From Oscillospiraceae bacterium (GTDB taxonomy: Bacteria > Bacillota > Clostridia > Oscillospirales > Acutalibacteraceae), in assembly GCA_031266365.1 (NCBI GenBank), contig JAISBE010000021.1, positions 1 to 34,635 on the forward strand: 34,635 nucleotides of DNA. The letters are read 5' to 3'. Below, piece after piece: positions 17,541 through 25,728 of the stretch. Position 1 is the first letter of the stretch; the number at the start of each line of letters is the position of its first letter. The notes beneath the pieces are model-generated. The model was not told the DNA's origin. It saw only the letters and a list, made by a program, of their open reading frames with translations, and ran no database searches. The translations under genes were made by a program, and so were the position numbers.

Positions 17541-18764
17541 ATGAATATACTCGTTATAAATGCTGGCAGTTCTTCTTTAAAATATAAATTAATAAATATT
17601 CAAAATGAATCCGTGCTCGCTAAAGGGAACTGCGAAAGGATAGGCTTAAAAGACAGCATATTTAATTATAAAACTCAAAATGGAAACGAAATGAAAGTCG
17701 TTTGCGATTTAAAAGACCACATGGCCGCTTTTATTAAGGTCAAAGATGCGCTCACAAATGAAAACACAGGTGTGATAAAAAATCTCGATGAAATTTCCGC
17801 AATTGGTCACAGAGCTGTGCATGGAGGATCCTTCTTCAAAGAAGCAACTCTATTGACCGAGGACGTGATAAATAAAATGGAGAGTTTAATTCCATTGGCC
17901 CCTCTGCACAACGGCGCTATAATACAGGGAATTAAAGCTTGTTTTGCTGTTTTTGATAAATCTGTTCCTGAAGTGGCCGTTTTTGATACGGCTTTTCACT
18001 CCACCATGCCACCAAAAGCATTTATGTTTCCGATAGCATATGAATATTATGAAAAATACGGGATTCGACGCTATGGCTTTCACGGCACCTCTCACCGCTG
18101 TGTTAGCGCTAGGTGCGCCAAATTGCTTGAAAAGGACATCGAAACGCTAAAAATGATCACTTGCCACCTCGGAAACGGCTCATCGATCGCTGCAATTAAA
18201 AACGGAAAGGTAATAGATACCAGTATGGGGTTAACTCCACTGGATGGATTTATGATGGGAAGTAGATCTGGCGCTTTGGATCCTTCTGTTGTCACATTTT
18301 TGCAAGAACACGAAAAATTATCGCCGAGAGAGACTGATGAAATATTAAATAAAAAATCGGGATTACTGGGAATTTCTGGCATATCAACCGACGACAGAGA
18401 CATCACCATCGCAGCGGCAAAAGGAGATAAAAGGGCAATTTTAGCCCATGAGATGCTGGTTTACCAGATCACTAAATATATAGGGGGTTATATCGCAGCT
18501 ATGAACGGCTGCGATGCCATTGTTTTTACCGCCGGATTGGGCGAAAATCAGCCCTCACATCGTAAAAATATTTGTAGTTCCTTTACCTACTTAGGTGCCC
18601 AAATCGATGAATCAATCAATGACAAAATGGTTAAAGGCAAGGAAGGAAAAGTTTCCACAAATAACTCAAAAATAGATATATTTGTAATTCCAACCGACGA
18701 AGAACTAATTATTGCAAAAGATACTCAAAAGGTTGTAATTCGCTTACTAAATACCAAAAATTAA
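17541..18764 (+). CDS. ackA: Acetate kinase
   Basis: A 407-residue complete acetate kinase, interconverting acetyl-phosphate plus ADP with acetate plus ATP in fermentation. Visible family signatures are NAGSSSLKYKL at the N-terminus, GHRAVHGG, FDTAFHSTMPPKAFMFPI, RRYGFHGTSH, CHLGNGSS, GLTPLDGFMMGSRSGALDPS and FTAGLGENQP. AGGAGAGG precedes ATG 17541. No pta is adjacent. It suggests an acetate-producing fermenter. Confidence 0.97.
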   Translation: MNILVINAGSSSLKYKLINIQNESVLAKGNCERIGLKDSIFNYKTQNGNEMKVVCDLKDHMAAFIKVKDALTNENTGVIKNLDEISAIGHRAVHGGSFFKEATLLTEDVINKMESLIPLAPLHNGAIIQGIKACFAVFDKSVPEVAVFDTAFHSTMPPKAFMFPIAYEYYEKYGIRRYGFHGTSHRCVSARCAKLLEKDIETLKMITCHLGNGSSIAAIKNGKVIDTSMGLTPLDGFMMGSRSGALDPSVVTFLQEHEKLSPRETDEILNKKSGLLGISGISTDDRDITIAAAKGDKRAILAHEMLVYQITKYIGGYIAAMNGCDAIVFTAGLGENQPSHRKNICSSFTYLGAQIDESINDKMVKGKEGKVSTNNSKIDIFVIPTDEELIIAKDTQKVVIRLLNTKN

Positions 18765-19024
18765 CTTTAATAATAATTAGAGAATTATTTATGTGCCTTA
18801 ATTTGGCAGAGAAAAATCAGTTTTAAATAAATAAAATTATGTGAAAAATTGCTAAATATATTTTTGCAATATCATACTAAAATTACCGGTTATTTAATTG
18901 CCAATTGGCTTTTTTACTATTTTAAATAATAAAAATTTTACTTATTTGTTTTCTTATAACATTAATTTACCACTTCTAATTTTTAAAAGCTATCTCTCAC
19001 ACCTAATTTGAATTTATTGCAATA
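18765..19024. other. AT-rich intergenic spacer
   Basis: About 260 bases of strongly AT-rich sequence after ackA. I see no gene, repeat or clear terminator with a T-run. Confidence 0.5.
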
Positions 19025-19053
19025 TTGATATTATTGTACAGTTGCGATATAAT
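19025..19053 (+). promoter_or_regulatory. Promoter of the 19090 leader-peptide gene
   Basis: TTGATA (19025-19030), 17-base spacer, perfect TATAAT (19048-19053). Transcription would begin about 19060, downstream of an in-frame upstream start at 19042. This supports initiation at ATG 19090. Confidence 0.75.
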
Positions 19054-19089
19054 AATATTGAGTATAATAAAAGAGAGGGGAAAGTGGCT

Positions 19090-19281
19090 ATGAGAAAATT
19101 AGAAAAAAGCAAAATTTTCGAAGAACACAGAATTAACTACCCTGATCTAAAAAACGTTGTTGGTGGATCAAAATTTTCTTCAAACAACGGACGAGTACTA
19201 CACCACCAACCGCCGAAACGTTGCAGCCCCAAGGACATCCTCAGCGCACATTTTGCTTCATGGAAATGGCCGGTGATATGA
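19090..19281 (+). CDS. Double-glycine-leader secreted peptide precursor (orphan)
   Basis: A 63-residue precursor. Leader residues 1-26 end DLKNVVGG, fitting the D/E-L-x-x-I/V-x-G-G rule for cleavage by C39 peptidase/ABC exporters. The predicted 37-residue core begins SKFSSNNG, is basic, and contains His-His, PPKRC with a single Cys, and a Trp-rich end (FASWKWPVI). The single Cys could allow a disulfide dimer or modification. AGAGGGG lies 9 bases before ATG 19090, and a consensus-like promoter lies upstream, so expression is likely. No exporter, immunity or modification gene is next to it; tRNA-Gly follows. Function (bacteriocin, signal or other) is unknown. Confidence 0.65.
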   Translation: MRKLEKSKIFEEHRINYPDLKNVVGGSKFSSNNGRVLHHQPPKRCSPKDILSAHFASWKWPVI

Positions 19282-19445
19282 AATATTTTCCATCGTACTT
19301 CGGGTCCATAACGATTTCCCTAAAATAGACTGTATAGTACCACAAGTCTTTATGGAGTGGTAGACCTCTTTTGTCCGCATATCTGATATTAGATAGCATA
19401 AAAAGTGTTTACTCGCATAATTACAGTTTATAGTAAAGTTAAAGG

Positions 19446-19473
19446 TTTGATTCTTTCTAAAAAGTAATATAAT
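19446..19473 (+). promoter_or_regulatory. Putative promoter of tRNA-Gly
   Basis: TTTGAT (19446-19451) with a 16-base spacer to TATAAT (19468-19473), 12 bases before the tRNA. Confidence 0.5.
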
Positions 19474-19485
19474 ATCAGATATACT

Positions 19486-19560
19486 GCGGAAGTAGTTCAA
19501 CGGTAGAGCGTCAGCTTCCCAAGCTGAAAGTTGCGGGTTCGAGTCCCGTCTTCCGCTCCA
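19486..19560 (+). tRNA. tRNA-Gly (CCC)
   Basis: A 75-base cloverleaf with acceptor GCGGAAG/CTTCCGC, anticodon loop TTCCCAA (anticodon CCC), TTCGAGT T-loop and encoded CCA. Confidence 0.93.
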
Positions 19561-19663
19561 TAAAGGTGTTGTTTATAGCATCCGCGCAAATTAGCAAATC
19601 ATTTTCAGGCGCATCAATAGTGATATGCCGTCTGTCCGTTGCGGCAATTTCACTTTTTAGTTA

Positions 19664-19713
19664 ACCCACAAAATTTTGGTATCTTTCAAGGCCAATTTCA
19701 TCATTTTGTGGGT
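19664..19713. repeat. 11-bp perfect inverted repeat
   Basis: ACCCACAAAAT (19664-19674) and ATTTTGTGGGT (19703-19713) separated by 28 bases. The 50-base element sits in non-coding DNA between tRNA-Gly and the TSCPD gene. It may be the ends of a tiny mobile remnant or a hairpin, and I see no gene inside. Confidence 0.7.
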
Positions 19714-19792
19714 AAAAATTAGATGTTAAAAATCTAAAAATATCGCTCGAGCCAATCGATATGAAACGTTAGATTTTAAGTTCACGCTATCA

Positions 19793-20059
19793 TCATGATC
19801 GTTTATCTTTCATCAAACCAAGAGCTTCCTGCAAAGCTATTGCCAGCTGATCAGGGCAGGAAGTTTTTTTATTGCCACAAGGAATACCGCGAAATTGCTC
19901 AATAACATCTTTTGCATGCATTCCTTTAACAACCTTCTGAATACCCAATGTATTACCAGCGCAACCTCCATAAAATTTAACGTTTTTTATTATTTCGCCA
20001 TCCAAATCAATTTCTATCCGCCAAGCACAGGTCCCTTTGGTTGTGTATATGTAATGCAA
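19793..20059 (-). CDS. TSCPD-domain protein (TIGR03905-like)
   Basis: An 88-residue small protein with the family's Cys/Gly pattern: KGTCAWRIEIDLDG, FYGGCAGNTLGIQKVVKGM, FRGIPCGNKKTSCPDQLA. TSCPD refers to the last motif. The biochemical role is not established; in some organisms the domain is fused to ribonucleotide reductase. A TTG start at 20059 is supported by AAGGAG upstream. It lies 32 bases after the PHP-domain gene and is likely in its operon. Confidence 0.88.
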   Translation of the reverse strand: MHYIYTTKGTCAWRIEIDLDGEIIKNVKFYGGCAGNTLGIQKVVKGMHAKDVIEQFRGIPCGNKKTSCPDQLAIALQEALGLMKDKRS

Positions 20060-20091
20060 TAAACCAGCTCCTTTTCATATATAAAGTAAAA

Positions 20092-20937
20092 TTAAAAACG
20101 CGATCTTTTTACTTTTTTAAGATTTTTCAGAGCTTCCAATTGATCTGGCGGTGTAACGCACGTTGCGAGAGGATGAGGAACCTCCACATACATCCCGTGA
20201 AAATCCGTTCCTCCTGTCATAACGAGTCCATATTTTTGTGCAATATCTATAAATATTTTCTCATCTCCCTGTTTATTCTTGGGATGCCAAACCTCTACGC
20301 CATCCAATCCTCGTGATGCCAATTCTTCTAAAAGTTCATAGTTATCAAAAAATCCCGGATGAGCTAAAACAGCTAATCCCCCTGCCCCATGTATTTGCTC
20401 GATCAGGTAATGAACATCAGGATACGCTGCTTGTATATAAGCCAAGCCCGTTTTTTTATTGAATAATTTATTATAAACACTCCCAAAAAACGAATTAGTA
20501 TACCCAGAGTCAATTAATGCGTGCATAATGTGCGCTTCAAAAATATTGGTACTACCTTGCGCTCTTCTCATCACCATCTCTGGAAATATAGAATATACAC
20601 GCATAACTTTTTGAAGCATCGTCACCAATGCTTTTTTTCTAATCTCACCAATTTTTTTACAAAGACCCTCTAATCTATCTGTATTATCACATAAATATCC
20701 TATAATATGTACATTTTTATTTCTTTTATAATCAAAACCTGATAATTCTATTCCAGAAAGCACCTCTACTCCGTGCTTTTCGCCAAACACTTTTGCCCTA
20801 ACATAGCCTGCAAAAGTATCGTGATCTGTAACCGAAATTGTTTGCACACCTCTTTTTTTAGCTATGAAAACTAGTTCATCAATTCCCGTGGAACCATCCG
20901 ACATTTTAGTATGGCAGTGTAAATCCGCTATCATCAA
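20092..20937 (-). CDS. PHP-domain metal-dependent phosphoesterase (TrpH/YciV-like)
   Basis: A 281-residue PHP protein. N-terminal DLHCHTKMSDGS and SVTDHDTF supply His/Asp metal ligands; IELSG, LAHPGF and GGTDFHG provide the others. Relatives (TrpH/YciV, RNase AM) hydrolyse 3',5'-bisphosphates or trim RNA 5' ends; which applies here cannot be told. The middle has a larger helical insert (about residues 85-150). It starts with TTG 20937 or the next codon ATG 20934, both behind AGGATGATG. It leads a two-gene operon with the TSCPD gene. Confidence 0.85.
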   Translation of the reverse strand: MMIADLHCHTKMSDGSTGIDELVFIAKKRGVQTISVTDHDTFAGYVRAKVFGEKHGVEVLSGIELSGFDYKRNKNVHIIGYLCDNTDRLEGLCKKIGEIRKKALVTMLQKVMRVYSIFPEMVMRRAQGSTNIFEAHIMHALIDSGYTNSFFGSVYNKLFNKKTGLAYIQAAYPDVHYLIEQIHGAGGLAVLAHPGFFDNYELLEELASRGLDGVEVWHPKNKQGDEKIFIDIAQKYGLVMTGGTDFHGMYVEVPHPLATCVTPPDQLEALKNLKKVKRSRF

Positions 20938-21084
20938 ATCATCATCCTAACTTGTCACAAATGTGCAGGTTTACTATTCTCTTTTACATTATATAGTATA
21001 TTAAAAATAAATTCTAGAAGCAAACTTGTCTTTTTTTGAAAAATTATATTTTTACATAAATTTTTCTTTCTCTTCGCCAAAAGC

Positions 21085-21095
21085 TGTGATATAAT
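21085..21095 (+). promoter_or_regulatory. Extended -10 promoter of dnaD
   Basis: TGTGATATAAT with TATAAT at 21090-21095 and no good -35. Transcription would start about 21102, leaving a ~38-base leader to ATG 21140. Confidence 0.55.
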
Positions 21096-21139
21096 AATTG
21101 AGTGCTTATAAATTTAAATTTCGATTACGGGGTGTTATT

Positions 21140-22174
21140 ATGGATTTTTCATTGGACATGGGCCATTGGAATTCTGTTTTTGCTGTACCGACTTTAATCG
21201 TCGATCAGTATATTAAACTTGCAAATTTAGCCCAAATAAAGGTTTTATTATGGACCTTACGGCACACAGAAAATAATTTTTCCGACGAAGATATAGCTAA
21301 AAGCTTATCAATGCATAATGATGACGTTAAAGAAGCCATGAGATATTGGATTAAAACGAAAATCATCTCTACAAAACCTAAAGAAAATTCTCATTTACCC
21401 AAAACTAACACACCTAGCTTTTCTTTTCCACAAATTTTAAACAAATCCACTTTAAATTTTGAACCGAATAAAGAAAAACTAAAATATCCCACCCCTCCTA
21501 TAAAATTATTAAAAAGGTCAGTTCGACCTATTTCTCGCCCCCTAAAACCAGATAGTAAATCCATCGCCAAGCGAATAGATGAAGATTCTGATATTTCTTT
21601 TCTTGTGCAAGAGGCTCAAATTATTTTAGGCAGACCCATCTCTAACGGCGATACCGCTACGCTTCTCACAATTCATGATAGTGATGGCCTCCCCGTGGTG
21701 GTTATAACTATGCTGCTGCAATATGCGAAAGATATAGGCAAGGCTAACATGAAATATATTGAAAAAGTAGCAATCAATTGGGGCGAAGAAGAGATCAATA
21801 CTCTAGAAAAAGCAGAAAATAAAATCCGAGCTCTCGGGGCGCGGAAAAAATCTTGGGCTACTTTAAAAAAAATCATCGGTGGAGAAAATCGTTCCCCTTC
21901 TACCGACGAAGAAGAAGCCGCAAATCGCTGGATAAATGAATGGAAAATAAATGAGGAACTAATAAAAGAAGCATACGATCGCTGCGTCAACACTAAAGGA
22001 AAATATATTGTAAAATATATGGACAGCATCATAAAGCGTTGGAAAACCGTTGGAATTAATTCATTAGAACAAGCTAAAGCGGAATATCACACTAACAATC
22101 GCAAAAACAGCTCTAAAGGTTATAAATCTTCTTATAATATCGTTGAATACGAAAATTCTAGTATTTTTTATTAA
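21140..22174 (+). CDS. dnaD: DnaD-family primosome protein
   Basis: A 344-residue replication-initiation/restart protein. An N-terminal winged-helix-like DnaD domain (MDFSLDMGHWNSVFAVPTLIVDQYIKL...) is followed by a Lys/Pro-rich linker. Two DnaB_2/DnaD C-terminal type domains come next (about residues 135-220 and 255-325; the second contains EAYDRCVNTKGKYIVKYMDSIIKRW). The longer frame from 21098 begins before the likely transcription start; ATG 21140 has ACGGGGTG 7 bases upstream. It is directly followed (20 bases) by the helicase-loader gene, a common pairing in Clostridia. Confidence 0.9.
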   Translation: MDFSLDMGHWNSVFAVPTLIVDQYIKLANLAQIKVLLWTLRHTENNFSDEDIAKSLSMHNDDVKEAMRYWIKTKIISTKPKENSHLPKTNTPSFSFPQILNKSTLNFEPNKEKLKYPTPPIKLLKRSVRPISRPLKPDSKSIAKRIDEDSDISFLVQEAQIILGRPISNGDTATLLTIHDSDGLPVVVITMLLQYAKDIGKANMKYIEKVAINWGEEEINTLEKAENKIRALGARKKSWATLKKIIGGENRSPSTDEEEAANRWINEWKINEELIKEAYDRCVNTKGKYIVKYMDSIIKRWKTVGINSLEQAKAEYHTNNRKNSSKGYKSSYNIVEYENSSIFY

Positions 22175-22194
22175 CTTTAAAAAAGGAGCAATTT

Positions 22195-23211
22195 ATGGCG
22201 TATCATAGAGAAATTTATGAAGCGGTTCAAAAAAAGCTTGCAAATTTGCGTTTACAAAAGGAAATTCAAGCAAAAAAAAGAAAGCAAATTTTTTATTTGA
22301 AAGTGCCACAGGCAGAAAAAATCGAACTTTTATTATCAAAAACCGCTATAAAAATCGCCAAAGCTATCTTAAACGGCGGTGATATAAAAAATCAGCTTCA
22401 AAATCTTAAAAATGAAAATTTAAAACTGCAAGAAGAGCTGATTAAATTGCAAGCGCAAGCTAAATTTCCGCCACATTATTTTAAAATAGAATATCAATGT
22501 TGCAACTGCAGTGATACCGGCTACATAGATGGCAAGATGTGCAGCTGTATGAAAAAATTACTGAGGCAAGAAGCCTATGATCGTCTTAATCGCCTATCTC
22601 CGATTTCTCTATGTTCATTCGACACATTCTCGCTCAAATATTATCCAGATAACATTTCAGAACAGAAAACTAAATCCCCAAAGAAAGTAATGGAAAAAAT
22701 TTTTGAATATTGCAAAAATTACGCTGATCAATTCAGCGTGCATTCGTCTAGCCTTTTATTTCAAGGTTCAACCGGTTTGGGTAAAACCCATCTCTCTCTT
22801 GCTATAGCCGAAAAAGTTATAAACAAAGGTTTTGGAGTGATATACGGTTCCACTCCTAATATAGTTGCCAAAATTGAAAAAGAGCGATTTTCTGCCTCCA
22901 AAGAGCTCATAAGCTCAGATAGCGAAAACTGCCTTACCGATTGCGACCTCCTTATTTTAGACGATTTAGGAACGGAATTTGCCACTTCGTTTTCCTGCGC
23001 AACCATATATAACATTATTAATTCCCGCATAACTTTAGGAAGGTCAACCATTATAAGCACAAATCTTTCCACAATAGAACTGGAACAAACCTACTCAAAT
23101 CGTTTGGTTTCGAGAATCATGGGGAGCACAGTTCGGGCAGAATTTATTGGAAATGACATCAGACAGCAAAAAAGAATAGAGAAGAATATCAGAATAAAAA
23201 ATTCGTATTAA
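22195..23211 (+). CDS. dnaI: Replicative helicase loader (DnaI/DnaC-like AAA+ ATPase)
   Basis: A 338-residue loader that places the replicative helicase on DNA. A coiled-coil N-terminus (residues about 1-95, many Lys/Glu/Leu) precedes a zinc-binding knuckle C102-x2-C105...C116-x-C118. The AAA+ domain has Walker A GSTGLGKT (191-198), Walker B LLILDDLGTE and the sensor segment STNLS. The arginine-finger region is 'NRLVSRIMG'. AAAAGGAG precedes ATG 22195. The symbol follows the Firmicutes naming; dnaC would also be used. Confidence 0.9.
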   Translation: MAYHREIYEAVQKKLANLRLQKEIQAKKRKQIFYLKVPQAEKIELLLSKTAIKIAKAILNGGDIKNQLQNLKNENLKLQEELIKLQAQAKFPPHYFKIEYQCCNCSDTGYIDGKMCSCMKKLLRQEAYDRLNRLSPISLCSFDTFSLKYYPDNISEQKTKSPKKVMEKIFEYCKNYADQFSVHSSSLLFQGSTGLGKTHLSLAIAEKVINKGFGVIYGSTPNIVAKIEKERFSASKELISSDSENCLTDCDLLILDDLGTEFATSFSCATIYNIINSRITLGRSTIISTNLSTIELEQTYSNRLVSRIMGSTVRAEFIGNDIRQQKRIEKNIRIKNSY

Positions 23212-23266
23212 AATACATAATAAATAAAAAATGCAATATCTCATTAAAATTATTATAGGAGTGAAC

Positions 23267-23968
23267 ATGGAAAGCTCAATTGAAATAACATACATATTAG
23301 ATCTCTCAAAAACCATCGCGGCTGATTTATTTAAAGAAACTCAATATCCATGGCAGGTGTTGCCCAAAATTCAATCTTTTATTCTTTCCTTAGGAAAAAA
23401 TTTATCAAGTGATAAATATATATTTAAAAACGATATTTGGTTGGCTAAAAACGCCAAAGTCGCAAATTCCGCACAGATTTACGGACCAACAATCATTGAT
23501 GAAAATGCAGAAATAAGGCCCGGCGCGTTTATACGCGGAAACGTGATAGTTGGTGCAGGATCCGTTGTTGGAAATTCCACTGAATTAAAAAACGCAATCC
23601 TTTTTGATAAAGTGCAAGTTCCGCATTATAACTATGTTGGAGATTCAATCCTCGGATACAAAGCACATCTCGGAGCAGGCGCAATTACCTCAAACGTAAA
23701 ATCCGACGGAGAGAAAATTGTGATACACGCAAAAAATGATATCAAAACAGGTCTGAAAAAACTGGGCGCTATTTTAGGAGATTGCGTGGAAATAGGTTGT
23801 AACGCTGTTTTAAATCCTGGGACTATAATTGGACGAAACAGCACAATTTACCCGCTTTCTTCCGTAAGAGGTGTTATTCCGGAAAACCATATTTATAAAA
23901 GCTCTTCTTGTATAATACCCAAAAATAAAATACACGATTCATTGACAATATCTAAATTTATGGTATGA
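23267..23968 (+). CDS. Left-handed beta-helix (hexapeptide repeat) protein, GlmU C-terminal-like
   Basis: A 233-residue protein. A short N-terminal helical part is followed by hexapeptide repeats from about residue 60 (IWLAKNAKVANSAQIYGPTIIDENAEIRPGAFIRGNVIVGAGSVVGNSTELKNAI, given here in pieces of the coil). Motifs KVQVPHYNYVGDSILG and GAGAITSNVKSDG are like the acetyl-CoA site of GlmU. There is no uridylyltransferase domain, so it is a stand-alone UDP-GlcNAc-acyltransferase-like protein whose substrate is unknown. ATG 23267 is supported by TAGGAGTG; the frame opens earlier at 23231 without a site. Confidence 0.82.
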   Translation: MESSIEITYILDLSKTIAADLFKETQYPWQVLPKIQSFILSLGKNLSSDKYIFKNDIWLAKNAKVANSAQIYGPTIIDENAEIRPGAFIRGNVIVGAGSVVGNSTELKNAILFDKVQVPHYNYVGDSILGYKAHLGAGAITSNVKSDGEKIVIHAKNDIKTGLKKLGAILGDCVEIGCNAVLNPGTIIGRNSTIYPLSSVRGVIPENHIYKSSSCIIPKNKIHDSLTISKFMV

Positions 23969-24019
23969 TAAATTGAAAAAATGTTTTTTATATATCCATG
24001 TTATACCAGAAAGGAATGA

Positions 24020-24544
24020 ATGTTAAAATCAGATAACAGATCTCAAAAAATCACACAAACAGCATCCATAGCAGCGATATATGCCATATTAACATATATT
24101 TCTGCATCGATGGGATTGGCCTATTTGGGAATGCAGTTTCGCATATCAGAAGCGTTAACCATTTTGCCCATCTTTACTCCTTCTGCCATTCCCGGTTTGG
24201 CGATAGGCTGCTTAATAGCCAATATTGGAAGCCCGTATGGAATAATAGATTTAATACTAGGGCCTTTTTCCTCATTTCTCGCAGCAAAACTCACACGAAA
24301 ATTACGTCATTTTCGTGTGAGAGGTATTCCAATTTTAGCACCCTTACCATCAATTATAATAAATGTGTTAGTTGTGGGATCTTTAGTCACATGCATGCTG
24401 CCAGAAGGCTTTACACTTATATCACTTTTAGCTTCAATGATCAATATTGGATTAAGCGAATTGGCAATTTGTTATGGAATAGGTTTACCTTTAGCTGTGC
24501 TTTTAGAAAAGACTAATATAATTAAAACACTATCTGTATCATAA
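24020..24544 (+). CDS. queT: QueT-family queuosine precursor transporter
   Basis: A 174-residue, mostly hydrophobic protein with about five membrane segments. FRISEALTILPIFTPSAIPGLAIGCLIANIGSPYGIIDLILGP is typical of QueT (the S-component of an energy-coupling-factor importer for preQ0/preQ1). AAAGGAATG precedes ATG 24020. Only about 50 bases separate it from the upstream gene, and I see no preQ1 riboswitch. A striking perfect hairpin lies inside the gene (24290-24321). Confidence 0.88.
   Translation: MLKSDNRSQKITQTASIAAIYAILTYISASMGLAYLGMQFRISEALTILPIFTPSAIPGLAIGCLIANIGSPYGIIDLILGPFSSFLAAKLTRKLRHFRVRGIPILAPLPSIIINVLVVGSLVTCMLPEGFTLISLLASMINIGLSELAICYGIGLPLAVLLEKTNIIKTLSVS
24290..24321. other. 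Perfect 12-bp hairpin inside queT
   Basis: CTCACACGAAAA (24290-24301) and TTTTCGTGTGAG (24310-24321) with loop TTACGTCA. It encodes part of KLTRKLRHFRVR in the cytoplasmic loop between membrane segments. Confidence 0.8.
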
Positions 24545-24555
24545 AATATTTTTTC

Positions 24556-24590
24556 ACTGTTAACATCTCTGAATAACAGTTTTAATTTTT
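24556..24590. terminator. Weak bidirectional terminator between queT and rubrerythrin
   Basis: ACTGTTA (24556-24562) pairs with TAACAGT (24574-24580), followed on the plus strand by TTTAATTTTT. The genes converge here, and an A-rich run on the left side could serve the minus strand. Confidence 0.45.
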
Positions 24591-24599
24591 AAAAGATAC

Positions 24600-25211
24600 T
24601 CACATGCCTCTTTTGGAAAATGGAGCCAACTCTAGCCGGATGAAATATCCTTTGTTGTGGTCACAAACCGGGCATGTATCCGGGGCTTTCGTTCCATCGT
24701 ATATATGACCGCAGTTTAAGCATATCCATTTAGTCTCTATATCGGAAATAAATAATTTCCCCTGCTCGATTAAATCAGCATAATATCCAAAACGGTCGCC
24801 ATGAACTTTTTCTGCTTTAGCAATCATATCAAACTTTGCAGAAATTTCAGAAAATCCTTCCAGCTCGGCCTGTTTCGCGAAGTCCGCATACGCGTGTTCA
24901 TATTCATTGTATTCGTTATTGCGCGCTTTTCTCAATAGCTTCACAGTATCAGGGTAAATATCAATCGGATAATCTCCGTCAGCAGAAATGCTCTCCCCTG
25001 CAAATTCTTTTAGTAAATTATAATAAATTTCGGCATGTTCTTTTTCTTGATTAGCAGTGAACAAAAACACAGATTCTATAACATGCAAACAATGCTTTTT
25101 AGCATGAGATGCGGCAAAAGTATACCTATTACGAGCTTGGCTTTCTCCTGCAAATGCACGGATCAAATTTTGTTTTGTTGCGCTGTTTTTAAAATCAACT
25201 TTCATTTTCAT
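24600..25211 (-). CDS. rbr: Rubrerythrin
   Basis: A 203-residue peroxide-reducing diiron protein of anaerobes. The N-terminal four-helix domain carries Glu/His ligands (FAGESQARNRYTFAA, ANQEKEHAEIYY, ARNNEYNEYEHAY, AKAEKVHGDRF). The C-terminal rubredoxin-like domain has two CxxC knuckles (CLNCGHIYDG, CPVCDH). AAAGGGAG precedes ATG 25211, and a second ATG two codons on is the usual family start (MKVDFKNSATKQNL). It is single-gene with its own promoter. Confidence 0.95.
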   Translation of the reverse strand: MKMKVDFKNSATKQNLIRAFAGESQARNRYTFAASHAKKHCLHVIESVFLFTANQEKEHAEIYYNLLKEFAGESISADGDYPIDIYPDTVKLLRKARNNEYNEYEHAYADFAKQAELEGFSEISAKFDMIAKAEKVHGDRFGYYADLIEQGKLFISDIETKWICLNCGHIYDGTKAPDTCPVCDHNKGYFIRLELAPFSKRGM

Positions 25212-25276
25212 TGCTCCCTTTTAATTTTGTGTTTACATTAAATCAAACACTTTAATGATTTTTTTGAATCATAGTA

Positions 25277-25306
25277 ATTATATCATTTAACGCATTAAAA
25301 AGTCAA
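25277..25306 (-). promoter_or_regulatory. Promoter of rubrerythrin
   Basis: Minus-strand TTGACT (25306-25301), 18-base spacer ending in TGA, then TATAAT (25282-25277): a strong extended -10 promoter about 65 bases before the start. Confidence 0.75.
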
Positions 25307-25728
25307 TATTACTACAAGAAAGGCACAGGAAATAGTATTTATATTTGAATAAAGGACACAATTAGGTATCATTTTCGCACTCACAGCCCGCTTTTTCAAC
25401 ATTTTGACGAAACTTTCTGCGGTATTAAACCTCCAAAAGCTCACATAGATTCGTTTTTTCAAAGATGCAATTAAGGAGAATAACGCCATCAGGGATTTTT
25501 ATTCGGGAACGCATTGGTTTTACTCAGCCATTCTCCCTTTCTTTTATCATACTTTCTTTATCCTAAATTCTCAATGCCAGTAAAATTTCCGCTACACACG
25601 ATTGCACAAATATCGGTAATCCATGCGTATGATCCCTCAAAAAGCGCGATAACTCTTCGCACTGCCCCATCATTTGGTGCTCCTTACCGCTGTTAGTAAA
25701 TACTGTCGCCCAGAAGAAAGGTGAAAAT
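25307..25728. other. Gene-poor region, possibly a decayed gene
   Basis: No supportable gene. On the minus strand around 25690-25565 a GC-richer stretch reads open in one frame (GAPNDGAVRRVIALFEGSYA... then ...NFTGIENLG before a stop). It has no start and breaks upstream. It may be the C-terminal remnant of a lost gene, and I do not recognise it. Confidence 0.35.

Noticed and set aside
23969..24019. preQ1 riboswitch before queT
   Set aside because: The spacer is only about 50 bases and I see no preQ1 aptamer pattern; the gene abuts the upstream frame.
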